Below, piece by piece: positions 23,410 through 36,012 of a DNA stretch of 64,000 bases. Made by a program: the position numbers and the translations under genes. Under the pieces are notes generated by a model. It made no database searches, was not told the DNA's origin, and saw only the letters and a program-made list of their open reading frames with translations. Source of the DNA: Phlebiopsis flavidoalba (lineage: Eukaryota > Basidiomycota > Agaricomycetes > Polyporales > Phanerochaetaceae); NCBI GenBank assembly GCA_035772785.1, contig JAOCPU010000001.1:744001-808000 (forward strand), given 5' to 3'. Position 1 is the stretch's first letter. Each line of letters starts with the position of its first letter.

Positions 23410-25624
23410 CTAATCATCAGAGGGTACATCCAATCCGAACTCCCTTCGACAACCAGTATGATCTCCGTTTCCCTTTGTCTGACTTGGATGCGGAAACATC
23501 GTACTCTGCTTCTTCCTTCCCGGTTTCCGAGTCAGAGGTGGCCACTGTGTGCACGAGTACCTCTCCCTCTGAGCCGCTTCCACGTCCTTCGTCCTCATCT
23601 TCATCGTCCCCGTCGGTCGTGTACACCGTTGTGCATGTCAATCTCCGCGTCGACCCTCCTCCGCTTCCTCGGTGGCTGCCGCCTGTCGATCCCATACCGG
23701 CTCTCTTCAACTTCCAAGTCAGGGTCTTGCTTGTGAGCAGATTCAGGTTCGCCATCCGTGTGTTGCCATGCAGATCGGGACGCTTTCCTCTGCAACGTTC
23801 TCCTGGTCCTGGTTTGGAGGCCGCGGCGATTCGGGTTCGTGGCTTACGGTGACGGCAGGTCTAGGGGAAACATCCAATAACCGATGTAGTACTCGTTCAT
23901 CGTTAGACTTCTTGGACAACTCGACGATGGTTAATTGTCTGACGTGGAAAAAAATGAGTAATTCAAATTATGTAAACGAGAGTAAAAGCTGTACCTCTCT
24001 AGTGACGCCCATGACGATAGAAAGGATGCTCATCTCTTCTGGGTCTATCTTCCCTCTCCCGTCTGCTGCGATGTTTCCTCCGCGATTGGATAATCCGGGC
24101 ACGGTCGAAACGCAGCTGCCGACATCATGTCAAATGCGCCCGGCCAGCGACTGTCGCACCTTGAACATGTTATACGAGCCTCTGGATATATCATTGGCTA
24201 CAATGATAATGTTTAATAGCCAAAACTTGATCGAAAGCGGTTTACACTCACATGTATCCCCAGGGTCTTCGATGGAGAGAAGGTCTGGCGTCTTAGCATC
24301 CGCCCATCCACGCTGTCTCTTGTTATAATACGTGCCACCTTCGTTCGCGAACAGAGATGCCGACTTCGTTGTAGTTAAAGCAACGACCATAGAGTTCGAA
24401 AAACTCGAGGACGAGGACACCGAGGTTCTTCGATGGGTCGATCTCTCTCCATTGCGAATCTTGGGATGCATCTGCAAGAAGCTGATCGCCAGGCACACTA
24501 TGCTGATAGCTTCCTAAGCCACCGGTAAAAAGACCTCGTTCATGCTTCTTTGGCTCAGGAACGACTTCGTTATTAGGACCAGAGCCCGCAGGGCAGGAAG
24601 GTGGTCCATGAAACGCCTCACCATATGCCCGGCTTTAACACCGTTCATTTGGTTGATGCTGATGTCAACAGGGAAGCGGCCGTGTCGAGTTATGAACTTG
24701 ATAATGGGCACCTTTGCCTTTGCAATGATGGTGACCCTGTCTGTGATGCCAGCCCTTTTGACCGTCGCCGCGAGGGATTGTAATACGGCAGCTGGCCTGT
24801 TGTACGCCATCGAGTCTGACTCTATGACAAGGTCGATATCCCTGGTGCGAGTTAGTTTTGTGCGGCGTCATGGGAAGTAGATGACATTACCCTAGCGGCA
24901 GGTACAATTTGGTTTCGTAGCTTCCAAATGGAAATACTTTCGCGTCTGGGAAAGCCTGGGTTACAGCCCTCGAGATCGAAGTCACAATGAGTGACCTAAT
25001 TTCGTCCTCCACTGGCGTAGGCGATATGTACTTCACAAACGCGTCGACCTCTTTGTGAAGCCTGCAGTGAGCGGTTTACAGTGAGACGCGAATAGACGAG
25101 GGACATTATCAAGGGACGTACATCTCTGCAACATTGTTGCAGTTATCCCAGTCGACATCCTCAGCCCATGGCGCTAACCGGGAAGCAGCGTCCGTTCTCT
25201 GTTTCTTGTTCGCGTACCCATCGTCGAGGTCCACTTCATCGTACCTTCGCTTGCGTCCTGGACTGCGGAGATCTTTGGCCTTCCCCTTCCCTTTATCCCA
25301 TTCCCTGGTCGGCGGGGCTTCTTCCTTAACATCCTCTTCCTCCTCGTCCTCTTTCTTTTCTCGTCGTCCGAGTATTCGAAACCGATGAAGTCATTGTCGG
25401 CGGTGAACGAGGTCTCTGCACCCGGTTGCGTGTTCATCGCAGTACTTGGTCCAGCTTCCGGAGGTTCTTCGCTATGCTTGATAGTAGATGGTCCCGCAGA
25501 GCTGTCTCGTTTCTTCGTCTTGTCAGCCTTGCGAGACTTACGACTACTCCTCGACTGACTGGGTAGAACGAGAAGAAGGCGCACTGTCCGCATGTTCTTG
25601 CTTAGGCCTCGGGGACATAGCCAT
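23410..25624 (-). CDS. TRF4: Non-canonical poly(A) polymerase Trf4/Cid14 (TRAMP complex)
   Basis: Adds short oligo(A) tails to aberrant nuclear RNAs so that the exosome degrades them. Start chosen at 25624 (MAMSPRPKQEHADSAPSSRS), giving an acidic/basic disordered N-terminus with FIGFEYSDDE and KKPRR. Then DVDWDNCNNV, and an exon ending FPFGSYETKLYLPLG (about 24890-24930) that joins DIDLVIESDSMAYNRPAAV after an intron. G-S and the DxD of the nucleotidyltransferase active site are intact. KAKVPIIKF, GRFPVDISINQMNGVKAG and LPALRALVLITKSFLSQRSM-NEV (24514-24730) form the central domain. GSYSIVCLAISFLQMHP, GTYYNKRQRGWADA, LLSIEDPGDT and NDISRGSYNMFKVRQSLAG (24130-24500) are the Trf4-specific part. 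GRGKIDPEEMSILSIVMGVT follows (24000-24060). The tail includes a basic RKRRR stretch. The exact C-terminus is uncertain. Confidence 0.95.
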
Positions 25625-25939
25625 TGAGCGTATGTATACTCAAGAAGAGGGAGTGATAGTAGAGGTAGCGGCGGAGAAAACGTTTGGAACAGACGCAGAC
25701 AAGACTAACGAAGAGCATGTGGCGAACCTAAAGTTCCCAAACTCGAAAGCAGGCTTACACGGCGTCTAAATGGTGCTTCTCGTCATTTTCCAAGAAAGGA
25801 AGGTGTAGCATTCGCGGGTTTTCCAACAGATTCTCTCCATCACCCTTGCCTGTGGTTGTGCTCGGCGTCTTCGCGGCTTCATGGCATAGAGCGCAGTCAT
25901 GTCAAGATGCCATTGTTTGGGAAAGCTTGCACGACATAC
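25625..25939. other. Intergenic region
   Basis: Promoter side of TRF4 (-) and 3' side of the ABM-like gene (-). A plus-strand open stretch (25590-25769) has no homology I recognise and is probably not a gene. Confidence 0.35.
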
Positions 25940-26541
25940 CTATGAAATAGGTAACCGTATCATTGTCACGGTCGAACGCCGCATTCCCGACACATCCAGT
26001 GCCCCCGTCACCGAGTGATGTCCGTTAAATGATCGTCCAAGATCTGCCTCCTCCGTATGAGTCTTGAAACCCCTCAGCCGGTACCATTGTTCCATCTCCC
26101 CATCCAAGACCCTTCCAGTGGCGTCCCAAATATTATCCGATGTGTTTTTGTTGTTGACAGATTCGGCCGAACGGCGGTTGTCGTCTTGAGGACTGCACTG
26201 CAATACGCTCCAGGTGAGATAGCGCGAGACTTCCACGGGGATCGAGTCGAAATTGATGTCGATGTGATGGAAGTCATTCACGGTCAGGAAGGACTGAGCT
26301 TCCCGGAGGAGTTCTTGATTACCCTCGCTCGCAATCCATTCGTTGTGTGCAGGTATGTCTTTCCACCCTGACACAAGAAAGATAATTGCGGGGGTCCGCT
26401 GGTGCTGAAAAAAAACAGCAGAGGGTAGCCAGACCAGGCAGACTGACGTTGGGCTACTTTGCCAAGGAATTGCCGGATGATCGGTGAATCAACGGTGTAA
26501 GGGGCGCAAGCCTCGAGGACCGCAAATTCCGTGACTGCCAT
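25940..26541 (-). CDS. Small protein resembling the antibiotic biosynthesis monooxygenase (ABM, dimeric alpha-beta barrel) fold
   Basis: Start at the ATG ending at 26541: MAVTEFAVLEACAPYTVDSP, then IIRQFLGKVAQRQ. A short T-rich intron (GTCAGT...TTTTCAG) leads to an exon in another frame, IIFLVSGWKDIPAHNEWIAS, then EGNQELLREAQSFLTVNDFH and HIDINFDSIPVEV. The N-terminal strand followed by helices and a WxD...HNEW...E segment matches a widespread fungal family of about 170-200 residues placed in the dimeric alpha-beta barrel/ABM group. Members are usually uncharacterised and may bind or oxidise small aromatics. The end used is the stop of the frame MIRLPIS; an alternative C-terminus in another frame (FDRDNDTVTYFIG) is possible. 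Located just downstream of APM4 on the same strand. Confidence 0.68.
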
Positions 26542-26829
26542 GTCCCAAGTGTCCGTGAAGGGTTTGAGCTGTGATGACAGTCGGAGACAATCTTGGTATT
26601 TGGAAACCCAAATGCTGCGCTATTAGCGGACTTACTGGCGCCAGGCGCGTACGCGCGCGTCATCAACATCGATGTCATCGACGCCGTGCTCAAATGGTAT
26701 GGATCTGTCACAATCAAGTCCCGTCACAGTCCGTTGCACATCCGTTTTTTCCGCAGTAAGACATTACGTTGACATTACAAAAAAAAGATCTAGGCAGCAG
26801 ACGAAACCAGGGTATACATGACATGAGGC

Positions 26830-28660
26830 TCAAAACTAGCCAGAGGGTTAGAACTGGAATATGCGGCATCCGACAGAAGGCACTTACCCTGATCTGATAC
26901 GTGCCGCTTGCCTTGGTCAGATAGCGTACCCATTTGATGCTGTTATAGTTGTTCTTCTCAAAAACCTTCAAGAAGCGCAACAATGAGGCCAGATGACGTG
27001 AACATCAACACCTGGAAGTCGACATCTATCGGCGGCCGTGCCCAAACTTGTCGGTTTTGTAGTACTCGTCAGCTGTGCCAGACCTGAAAAGGTCAATTCG
27101 GCTCCTCCTTGTATACGCGGAATCCTGTCGGGAAGTTTTAATGACAGGTGGCAACAGAGTCATCATGCACAACTTACTTCCACACTACGACGTTCTCTCC
27201 CGGAAAGAAAACCAAACATACTTGGCCTTACCGCTCGGTACCTTGCAATCTAACACTTGTGGTGTTGAGCGGTTGTCGGTATCCGAATCACAACGTTGGT
27301 GGCTGAAAGTTTGCTGTTGAAATTGGTTTTCACGGTAACCGCATATGAGACCTGTATTCGTTTCCGATCTCGTTGACGGTGGGTATCACTCGTAGCGGCA
27401 ATTTGACGTTCGATGTCGACCGGGTACCTGATGCGATTATGTCAGCACGCCCCACGTCGTTGCGATAGGACGGTCCTGTAACCTCATCAACTCAAACTCG
27501 CCATCAGGAGGGATGAAACTGATGGTGCGACTGGAGTTCGAACTCGTCAAGCCGAACACATTGGTGGAACCGACAATCTCCAGCTCAACAGCGTCTCCCA
27601 TGCCGCCGTGGTCGTTTCTTGTCGATGACAAGCTTGTCGTTAAGACCAAATTTGCACTCCGGGGTGCCGGAAAAGATAGGCCCTCATAAGAATATGTCCA
27701 TCTACATCCGCGCGGAGGATAGTTCCTGCGAACAAGAGCGTCAAGGTATACCATCCCGAAGCTAACGTGAAAGGTAGAAAGGAGTCCATACCTTTGGCAC
27801 TCATTGCTTAAATTCACGGTCTCAACGACATCCACAAACGCCTCGTTTTTCTTAGTATTTGACATCGCACGCCGACCAACTCGTGGCACCAGTTGGCTTG
27901 GGTCAGTAATTTTTGGACACTCGGACATCTTCCTACTGCTCATCAGGGCTAGCGGAGTTATGAAGAGCAGCCGATGAACTCCACAATAGCGGTCGCTGTA
28001 GACATGATGCTTTCTGTGTAATGTACGTCTTGAGCGTATCAATCTCGCTGTTCTTGCGTGGTAACCCAAAGTCGCACTGATCTTCTACACAAAGTGAGCG
28101 GGAATTGTGCAATGCGGCTTGTATACAACTTACCATCGATCAGCTCGTAAATGAGTACAAAGTTGTTCTTCACAGCTTCCTCATCGACCTTGCCAAAGTA
28201 AGATTTCGCAATTGAGATGAAGCGGTAACAGTATTCGAAGACGACGAGCGCAGCATTCGCGTTGCACCTATGCAGGAGAGTATGGTCAAGACCATTCCAC
28301 AAAAGATACATTAAAACGAGGAGACTGACTTTGTAACCGCGACAATGTATAGGTTGTTGATTCTTACGTGGAAGAAACTAGTTGAACCGAGGGTGACAAT
28401 GGCTGTGACCGGACATCGCTGTTCGACACGACTTGTATCCGGAAGACATCCGCTATGGGACCGTGAACCTGAAGGGGGTAGAAACGGTATTCAATTGGTA
28501 TTCACGAGGTATGGGGATATGGTATCTCGCGTACTTCAGGTCTGTGCGATACAACCTTGAGATGAGCACCTGCACAGTTACACGTAAGTCAGTGCACGCT
28601 GGCGCAGAGCATTCAGCGAACCGCACCTCGCCCTTCTGGTTGAATATGAAGAAATGGCCC
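26830..28660 (-). CDS. APM4: AP-2 adaptor complex medium subunit mu
   Basis: The mu subunit of AP-2 binds YxxPhi sorting signals and phosphoinositide in clathrin-mediated endocytosis. N-terminal longin-type domain: HFFIFNQKGEV (about 28640), LISRLYR, PVTAIVTLGSTSFFHVRINN then LYIVAVTK (28330-28415). ANAALVVFEYCYRFISIAKS and YFGKVDEEAVKNNFVLIYEL (28130-28260) are specific for AP-2 rather than AP-1 mu. The C-terminal signal-binding domain has KKNEAFVDVVETVNLS (about 27800-27850), KNDHGGMGDAVEL, RTISFIPPDGEFELMR (about 27480-27530), and VFEKNNYNSIKWVRYLTKAS with GTYQI (26885-26975). The last exon is tiny: GTAAGT...CTAG intron, then TTTTGA, giving a QI-S-F end with the stop at 26830-26832, close to the usual QIRF ending. 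The precise N-terminus is not resolved. Confidence 0.95.
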
Positions 28661-29577
28661 TGTACTCACACTGCGTCAGACTGGGTCGCGCTGCGTCAGG
28701 AGTGCGTGCATACTGAAAATCATGAGTACTCGCGAGGGTCGCGGTCGCAGAGAGCGTGCGTAGACGCCCAGGGTGGTTTGCCGCTGTTGCGATCATTCGC
28801 CCTCGGCCTAGCCTCGAGGCGACTACCGAGTCGCCGAGGCTTGCTTTCGAACTTTTCATCGCAATTCGACGAAGGCGTCGGGACAATTCTGCCCCGGTGT
28901 TTTGATGTGCTTTGAGCTGTATATCCTGTGTCTGTGCTACCACGCTGCTCTCGTCGTTCACACACAGCAGTGGTCCTCTCTAAGTTCTAAATCTTTAAAT
29001 CTGCATCGACCAAGCGAAGTCCACACTACGCGCGGCAAAATAAAATGCGATGTCCCCTCGATAGGTGTGTTACAACTTCAGATGCTTGTCCGTGTAAATT
29101 CCCTCTAATATGGATATATTCACCGCTACATATGCCATGCCGAGTATGACCAGGCCCCTCTGACGGCTGCCAACGATACTTCGCGAAGCTGCGACACACG
29201 TCCCATCCCTCATAAACAGTCGGGCCATTTTTCAAGCAATATCTATAGGAGCACGACCCGTCGTGTGCATGACGAAGCAAAGAATCCGCAGAAGTGATCT
29301 TACCCCGCTGCAGCAGTGCCCATGCGTGACCTTCTGACCACGCCACCGCTAAACTTGGCCGAGGGCGAGCTGATCCCATGATCGTGCAGCAGGCATGCGG
29401 GCCCCTGCTACCCGACCTTTCCAGCATGATCATTACACTTGGAGAACGGGCCCGACGGCAAGCGGAGGGCCTGCAGGGGGTCATGCGCGGCGTATCAACG
29501 GGCGTTTGTCGGGCCCTGCTCATTGGCGTTATAAGACGCGTGCGCGCAGGCTGCGAACCGGTGCACGCGTCGCAGCT
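28661..29577. promoter_or_regulatory. Divergent intergenic region APM4 / CE16 esterase
   Basis: About 0.9 kb between two divergent genes, expected to hold both promoters. Translations on either strand lack recognisable motifs. No operator-like repeat is evident. Confidence 0.35.
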
Positions 29578-31083
29578 ATGGCACTTGCATTGTGGACCGC
29601 TGTGTGTACCTACTCTGTGTGGCCGCGGCGGCGACCGCCAAGCTCACATGGGGGAGCACCAAGTTTTTCTGTTCACGTTTGGCGACTCGTACACGACGGA
29701 CGGGTTCAATATCTCCGCGGCGCGTGAACTCGCACGTTCCCGGCTTCGTGAGCCTTCTGACATTGGGAATGCTGGCGTGAATAGTGCTAATCGGATTTAC
29801 GCCCGTCGGACTTAGACGTCGTCGAACGGCCCGAACTGGGTGCAGTTTCTCGGTGAGCATGAGCGTAACTGGACTGAGCCTTTTTTTTCGCTTAATTCTT
29901 AAATTCAGGTGGAACTTACAACGTCACTGACACCAAGGCTCGTCATTTGTGCTCCCTGCTGTAAAGCAGTATTTTTACCTTTTGCTCGCGATAGGTCTTT
30001 GAACCTGGCCTCCGGCGGCGCTACTATAGATGCTGCTCTTGTAGCGCCGTATCTCCCTACCGTCTTGTGAGTCTACGAGGTCATTGATCTGTGCGATGCC
30101 CTCTGATCATGTTTTGAACAAAGGTCGATCGTCGACCAAGTGTCGCAGTTTTGAGAAATTCCTGGCTGACAAACCGAGGGTGCTGAGTGGGCCCAGTGCG
30201 AATAGCTTGTTTGCCTTCTGGATCGGGATCAATGACGTCGTAAGTAGTTGCACCGGGAGTTCTTAGCCCCTATTGCTTATCGAGTTTGTACGTCTAAGGG
30301 CAACTCGTTCGCCTGGGTATGAGCAAGCTCAGGATCATATTTATCGCCGCCGTTGCTCACACCCTGTACACAGACCAATGTGACATCACAGCACGACTTT
30401 CACAGAACGTTGATGTCCCGTTTTGTTTTCTCAGGTGAGTTTATCTGATTATCGACCCTATATCTGAACTCACGGACGGGGACGCGGATTCGACAGGTCG
30501 AAGAGCTGTACGACAGTGGCGCGCGATCGTTTCTCTTCTTGACGGTTCCCCCGACGAACCGCGCCCCACTTATTCTTGAACAAGGACATAGCGCGGTACA
30601 GAAGATATCCGCCGCGCTGGACGACTACAAACGCCCAACTTGCGGCGAACGTCCAGTCCTTCAAGAACAAGCACCACGACTTGGACCAGGTGACCGTGTT
30701 TCGACACGCGGCCGGTATTCAATCTGCTTTCTCGACAACGCCGCTACCCTTGGCTTTGTAAACGCGACTGGCTTTTGCGACGCCTATCAGAATGGCACGC
30801 CCAACCTGACCACGCAGATAGCGCCCTGCCCGCCCCGTCTCGAGCTACTTGTAAGTCCCCGCGTCCGCCAAAGGCCGCGCGTAGCCGCTGCAGCTAGCTC
30901 ACACCGCCCCCGCCAGCTGGCTCAACACTCTTCACCCGCTCTTCACCGTGCACAAGTGCGTAAATCCCCCCGGTTTTCGGGCTTTTCTTCTTTCATTATG
31001 CGCGTGATGGGTGCAGGGCTGACGGGGGAGCCCGCTTTTGCAGCATCCTCGCGCACGCCATCGCGACGACACTCAGCGCCTGA
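29578..31083 (+). CDS. Secreted GDSL/SGNH acetylesterase, carbohydrate esterase family 16
   Basis: CE16 enzymes remove acetyl groups from hemicellulose-derived oligosaccharides in the wood- and litter-decay secretome. ATG at 29578 encodes a hydrophobic signal peptide (MALALWTAVC...VAAAATAKLTWG). FTFGDSYTTDGFNIS (about 29673-29720) contains the nucleophile serine of block I. NGPNWVQFLGGTYNV, LASGGATIDAAL, APYLPTV, and NSLFAFWIGINDV (block III, IND, about 30205-30240) follow in successive exons. FLTVPPTNRAPLI (30535-30570) and DNAATLGFVNATGFCDAYQN with GTPNLTTQIAPCPP (30735-30840) lead to the block V region WLNTLHPLFTVH (about 30912-30950). A GTGCGT intron then joins ILAHAIATTLSA, with TGA at 31081-31083. 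Short introns and several indels. The family is highly likely; substrate is inferred. Confidence 0.93.
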
Positions 31084-34000
31084 AACCGAGTGGCTGTGGC
31101 CGCTGCCATCGCATTGCTGTTGTACGGAGCCCCAGGCAGGGACGCGCCAGGTCTGACCTGGGCGGGAAAAATAATATACGCGAGAGACGGGCGACGGAGG
31201 GCTGTCTGCGCGCGCTCGATGGGATACATACATACATTACAGTACCGTGCTCCGCAATCTGGCATCTCATCCATCCATCTCGGGGCCCTGCGGGCCTTTC
31301 GGGGCTAACCTACAATTCCCCGCCTGCTTCTCGCTCGCTCGCTCGCGCTTTTCCATCCAGGTCCCGATGCCGATCACTGCGCTTCGCCATGAGGCACGGT
31401 TCGAGCGACCGCAGAGGTGAGACAGGGAATCCCGCTGCAAATTTGTCCCCGTGCGTCCGTGTGTGTGGGACCGCCACGCCGCGAGCCTTTGGCATCTGCG
31501 CACCAGCGATGCGCGAAAAATGCAAATTCGCCCGGCGTGTGCGCGCAGCGGAGGGCGTGATGCGTCTAGCTCTAGCGGCGCCCAAGCACCCGCCACACAC
31601 CGCACCGCAGGCCACTAGCGGGCCCACCGCGCGGACGACCTCTGCACACACGCCGTGGGGAACTCGCACGGCGCCCGCTCCGTCGCGCGCGACGAGAGCA
31701 CGCACACACACACGCACCCGCTATGCCCGCGCAGAAGCACGCAAGGACACGCCCGCTCCGTCCAGGGGCCCCGGCATGTGCCGCTGCTCCGCGGCGTGTG
31801 GGCCCCGCCAGCGGCTCGCGTCGCGCGAGGCAAGCCCGTGTGCGGCGGGGGCGCCGCCGAGCCGTTTCATCGCTGCGCGTGATATTCAGCTGCTGCCCGT
31901 GGCGTCCCTGCGTGTTCCTGACATACACACGACGCGCCCCGGGGCCTGGTTCCGGAGCTGGCATTCGATAAATGCGCGCATCGATGCGTGCGTGCGTGCG
32001 GCGGCGGAACGGGGCAGGCGTGGAAAGAAGGGTGGAAGGGTCGAGTAGTGGCTGATGGGGCCATACCGTGTTGGGAGCGGGGATGCGTGCGCCACAGGCG
32101 GGTGCGCCGGCCGCGCTTGGCGTCTGTGGCCTGTGGGTCGCGTCGTGTGCGGGGCGTGTGGGCGGCTGGGGTCTGTACCGGAGGTAGCGCGCGTGTGGGG
32201 GCAGCGCGTCCGGGGATACCGCACGCAGCCGCGCTGTCGCGCTTGCTGCCCTCGACGCGTCCAGAGAGAGCGAGAGGGCCAAGCGCAAGCGCAGGGCGCG
32301 GGCCGGGCCGGGGGGTGGGCCACGGGTCCGCGGCTGAATGGAGGACCCTGGACGGCTGCCCCGTCTGAACTCTGCCGTCTTTCGACCATCTGTGCAGGTC
32401 GTGCTGATGCTTTGACGGCACAGGTGCGGCCCGTGGGGCGTGTTATGGCATCGCGAGTAGGTTTGGGCATATTGCAGAAAGGCGCGGTGTGTGTTTCGTG
32501 CCCACCCGTGGCTGCAAAGGAATGGGTAGGCAGCTAGCGGGCGTGTCACATGGGTGGGCCGATGCAGAGTGTGTCCTAGGCAGACCAAAGCAGCGATCTG
32601 CACCGGAGCTGTGGCGCTGGAGGCTCGTCAATGTATCCAAGGAAAAGATGTCCTGCAGAGCGAGAGCGTATGGTCAGCTCCTGTGACTTGGGCAACAGAC
32701 AGACATTAGGAGAAGCACGTACGTAACGTAAGCGATAGACTGGGGCAAGGCTGGTGTATTTTCCGTCTGCAAAGGAACATCAGAAAAAAAAACAAAATGA
32801 AGACGCTACCAAGGTCATGCGAGATTGGGCGAATCAACGTCGTCGTGCAGGTTAGGGTTGGTCATGATATACCTAGTAAAGTCGTGTGCATTGTGTGTGC
32901 GACAGAAAAATGTGGAATGGCTCGTCGTCGTGCGGGAGAGATATGGTATCGCTAGAACATCGAACGGCCTCTTGCACGATAAGCCAAGGTATTGTGAGTA
33001 ACAACAAAGACCAAGGGTCGCCGCGACACGGGTGTAAGACGACCGCGAGCCGTACCATGAGGCTATCCGGGCGGCTGATCCCGCGCAGGCACTTGTCGCA
33101 CTAGAGCAGACTGCAGACTCCTGTGTCGAACCACCTCCATTCATGCCCTTTGTACCCAAAGGCTGTTATCCGTAGCGACGCTATGGCTACTAGGGGCGCG
33201 ACCCTGAAAATGCACCCGCTGTCATCCAATTTGGAGGCACTGAGGTGAGCCCGTGGGAAGCCTGCTGAGGGGGTTCTCATATATGAGGGGGCCATATCGA
33301 CGCGCTCGAGACGCCGTTTGGTCCTGAGGTTCTTTCCTCCCCACAGACTATCCGACCACAGCGCCAACTCATCATCCGTCCACATTAGAAGTCACTTTCT
33401 CTTTCCTTGACACTTAAATGCTCTTTGCTTCATTACTGCCGGCTCTAACCTACTGATGAGCGCTATATCCACTTAGAACTGCTCATACAGGGGCAGCCCG
33501 AACGGGCGGCCGGATGGCCTGGCACGGAAAGTAACACTCCTGATCGACATCCGACCTAGTCGGCGATAAGCGCCGGGGCAGTGGTGTTTAGGTTAGCGCG
33601 CCGTTCGCCTGCCACAGGGGTCCCCCCTCTACAGGAACAGTTTGAATGCCTTTGAGGGGTATGTGGCTTCATGGTTAGTCATAATGCGACATCTGGTAAC
33701 GAGAGTGGCTTACTGGGTTCCTCTTTGGTAAGGTTTGCTTTCCAACTCCCTTTTTACGCGTCTATTAATACGCAGATCAATTAGCTACAGCACATAGAAT
33801 GTACTTTGGCGCTCGTATAAGCACATCGCAGATCTAGTCTGTAGCAGCGTATGAGTATATGCAATGCCGATGGGCTACGGGCCAGCGCACCAGGTTGCCC
33901 GACATGTGGAGTTACTCGCGCAAAACAGGGCTCGACCAAAATCGCGCGAACTATCATGCTCTGACAGAGAAGGACCTTCGTCACTAAGAACATCGGCTAG

Positions 34001-36012
34001 CAGATCATCCGAGGTTCAGGATCAAACAACATGGTAGCGAGAACTATGACAGCTGTTTAGCGTAAGTTATGTACTCTCGGTTGCCACCACTATCTCTTCA
34101 GCTACAGTGAACGCCTTTTTTCAAGTGTTGCTTGACTGGTCGTGTCGCGCCACTACTACTTCGGGTAGTTCTATGTAATTTATTGCCATGTATTTAGCAA
34201 CTGAGTATTTTAAGAGACTTTCAATAGTATTTTGTGTTTCCTTAACTATTTACCGCGGTGTGGATAGCAATTAGTGTTGCAGAGAACGAATATCTAATAT
34301 CAATATTCATAGTCAGCCGAAAGTAGTATATCTAATTAATGTATTCGCTATACCTGTGCTTGCCGGCGCACTGATAATGATATGTTCATACTATGTGTCA
34401 GGCGGCACGATAGTGAGTTGATCTTGCGACGGCTGTATTGAGATTAACCATTCCTAAAGATTACCTCTAGTGCGCTGCGGAATTGCCCGGTTGAGTGTAC
34501 CTCGAGGCAGATGAGGGGTCTTTGATCCTTGCGAGTATCTGGCATAAGGTCTTACTTGTCTGTTTTTTTGCTAGATGAAGAAGCACCGGTGCTGTGATCG
34601 GGCCCATGGATCCACTAGGTTGATAGGGAGCGTGGTAGGCAAGGGAAGGTGGCAGTGGCGATCTCACACACTCAACCTTCGTGAGAAATGCTCCTCGGCA
34701 GATGACGATTGGAAGACGTATACAGATGGTCGCATAGCCTCCAGTTGTGCCGTCCATGCTGATTAGACATTGGTACGGATTGGTGGCACAGTCGTGAAAA
34801 GAAAAAAACAACAAAAAAAAAAAGCCGGGTTTATTCCACTGATGGGGGTGGCTATTCCAGCGCGATAATTAAAACGCGGGGACTAGGGGGCGTGCGGGCG
34901 GAGAGACGTGAGGGGGACTGGTCTGTGGCTGCCGCAGGGTGTATTTGCGGCCTAAAAGCAGCCCTGTGATGCTTAGCCGGTCGGCGGGAGGTGACGAGCG
35001 TCCGGCGGGTGCGGAGCGTTGGATTTGATTGGGCGAGCCGATATGCACGGTCAGGTGAGATTGGCTGGGTACCCTGCGCGAGTAGGTGTCAGAGTTATCT
35101 TGCCATCAGGGCAATCTATGGGTCACGATGCACAAAGTTTTATTCGATTCCCTGTCGCCGCCCAGGTCTGGGGGCCAGGAGGCGGTTAGGCGGGTGTTGG
35201 CTGGCGTGGGCTGGCAGTGGGACCCTTGCGGAGGACGGTGGGTGGTGTGTTTACGACGACGACGAGGGCGCCACGAGGATAGGGACTCGGGTCAGTAGTG
35301 TCCTGGCGTGTGAGATGGCTGGTGTCCCCCAACTAACTTCGGTGGTCGGCAACACAGGTCGTGCGCTCAGTACATCACGGCGTGGTACGGGGGATTCACA
35401 TCGCGGGCCAGGGGAGCTGGGGACGCCTACGGAGTAATATGGCGCATATTATAGGACCGCCCTCAGTATCGCTCATGGGTCGCTCAGTTCGGATAAGCAC
35501 GCATCAGTAGTATTTTTAGTTAGTTATCTGGTCTCTGTGTGGAAGTCGTTGATCTGGCTACAGGCGCGCTGAGATTGGCACGGGGGGGGGGGGAGAGGGG
35601 GGGGGCGGGGGGATTGTGTCACAGAACTGTACACGAAAGAGACCAGTTTGAGTACTTTGTTAGTGAGGTGTCGTCCCTCGGACGGTCAGGCCGGCATGTG
35701 TGCCGCGCGCGTGGTCAGTGGATGGACGGCGAGTCGAGTGACTGCAGTGCTGCGCTGGGCGACACGGTTTGGCAGCAGTGCTGAGCCTGAAACACACACC
35801 GGGCCCTGGCGTTCGCATGCAGACACGCATGTTTTTGTTTTTGGCCGACTCCGCGGTGCGGTGGCGGACGACGGCGGACAGGCGGTGGCCGTTTGCCGCT
35901 ACCGCACGACGTGCTGCAGATGGCGTGGGGCTGAGCAGCAGCGGCTCGTACGCCTCTGCACCGCTCTCGTGCCATCTTCCCGGACATCACCACGGGCTGC
36001 AGTCGCCAATGT
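31084..36012. other. Gene-poor region
   Basis: No recognisable protein. From 31.1 to 32.5 kb the DNA is very GC-rich and open on both strands at once, a composition effect. From 34.06 to 34.47 kb it is AT-rich. G-rich tracts occur near 35.58-35.61 kb. Minus-strand translations at 32815-33385 look partly protein-like (for example RTHNAHDFTRYIMTNPNLHD) but match no family I know, and they could be a decayed gene or transposon. I see no long terminal repeat, reverse transcriptase or transposase motif. Confidence 0.4.
35582..35612. repeat. Poly-G tract
   Basis: A run of 12 G at 35582-35593 is followed by AGA and further G runs, almost continuous purine to 35612. Such tracts can form quadruplexes and are error-prone in sequencing. 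Confidence 0.8.

Noticed and set aside
31038..32603. Two long overlapping frames, 336 codons (+) and 343 codons (-)
   Set aside because: Both strands are open at once because GC content is very high. The translations are Arg/Pro/Ala-rich with no motif or sensible structure.
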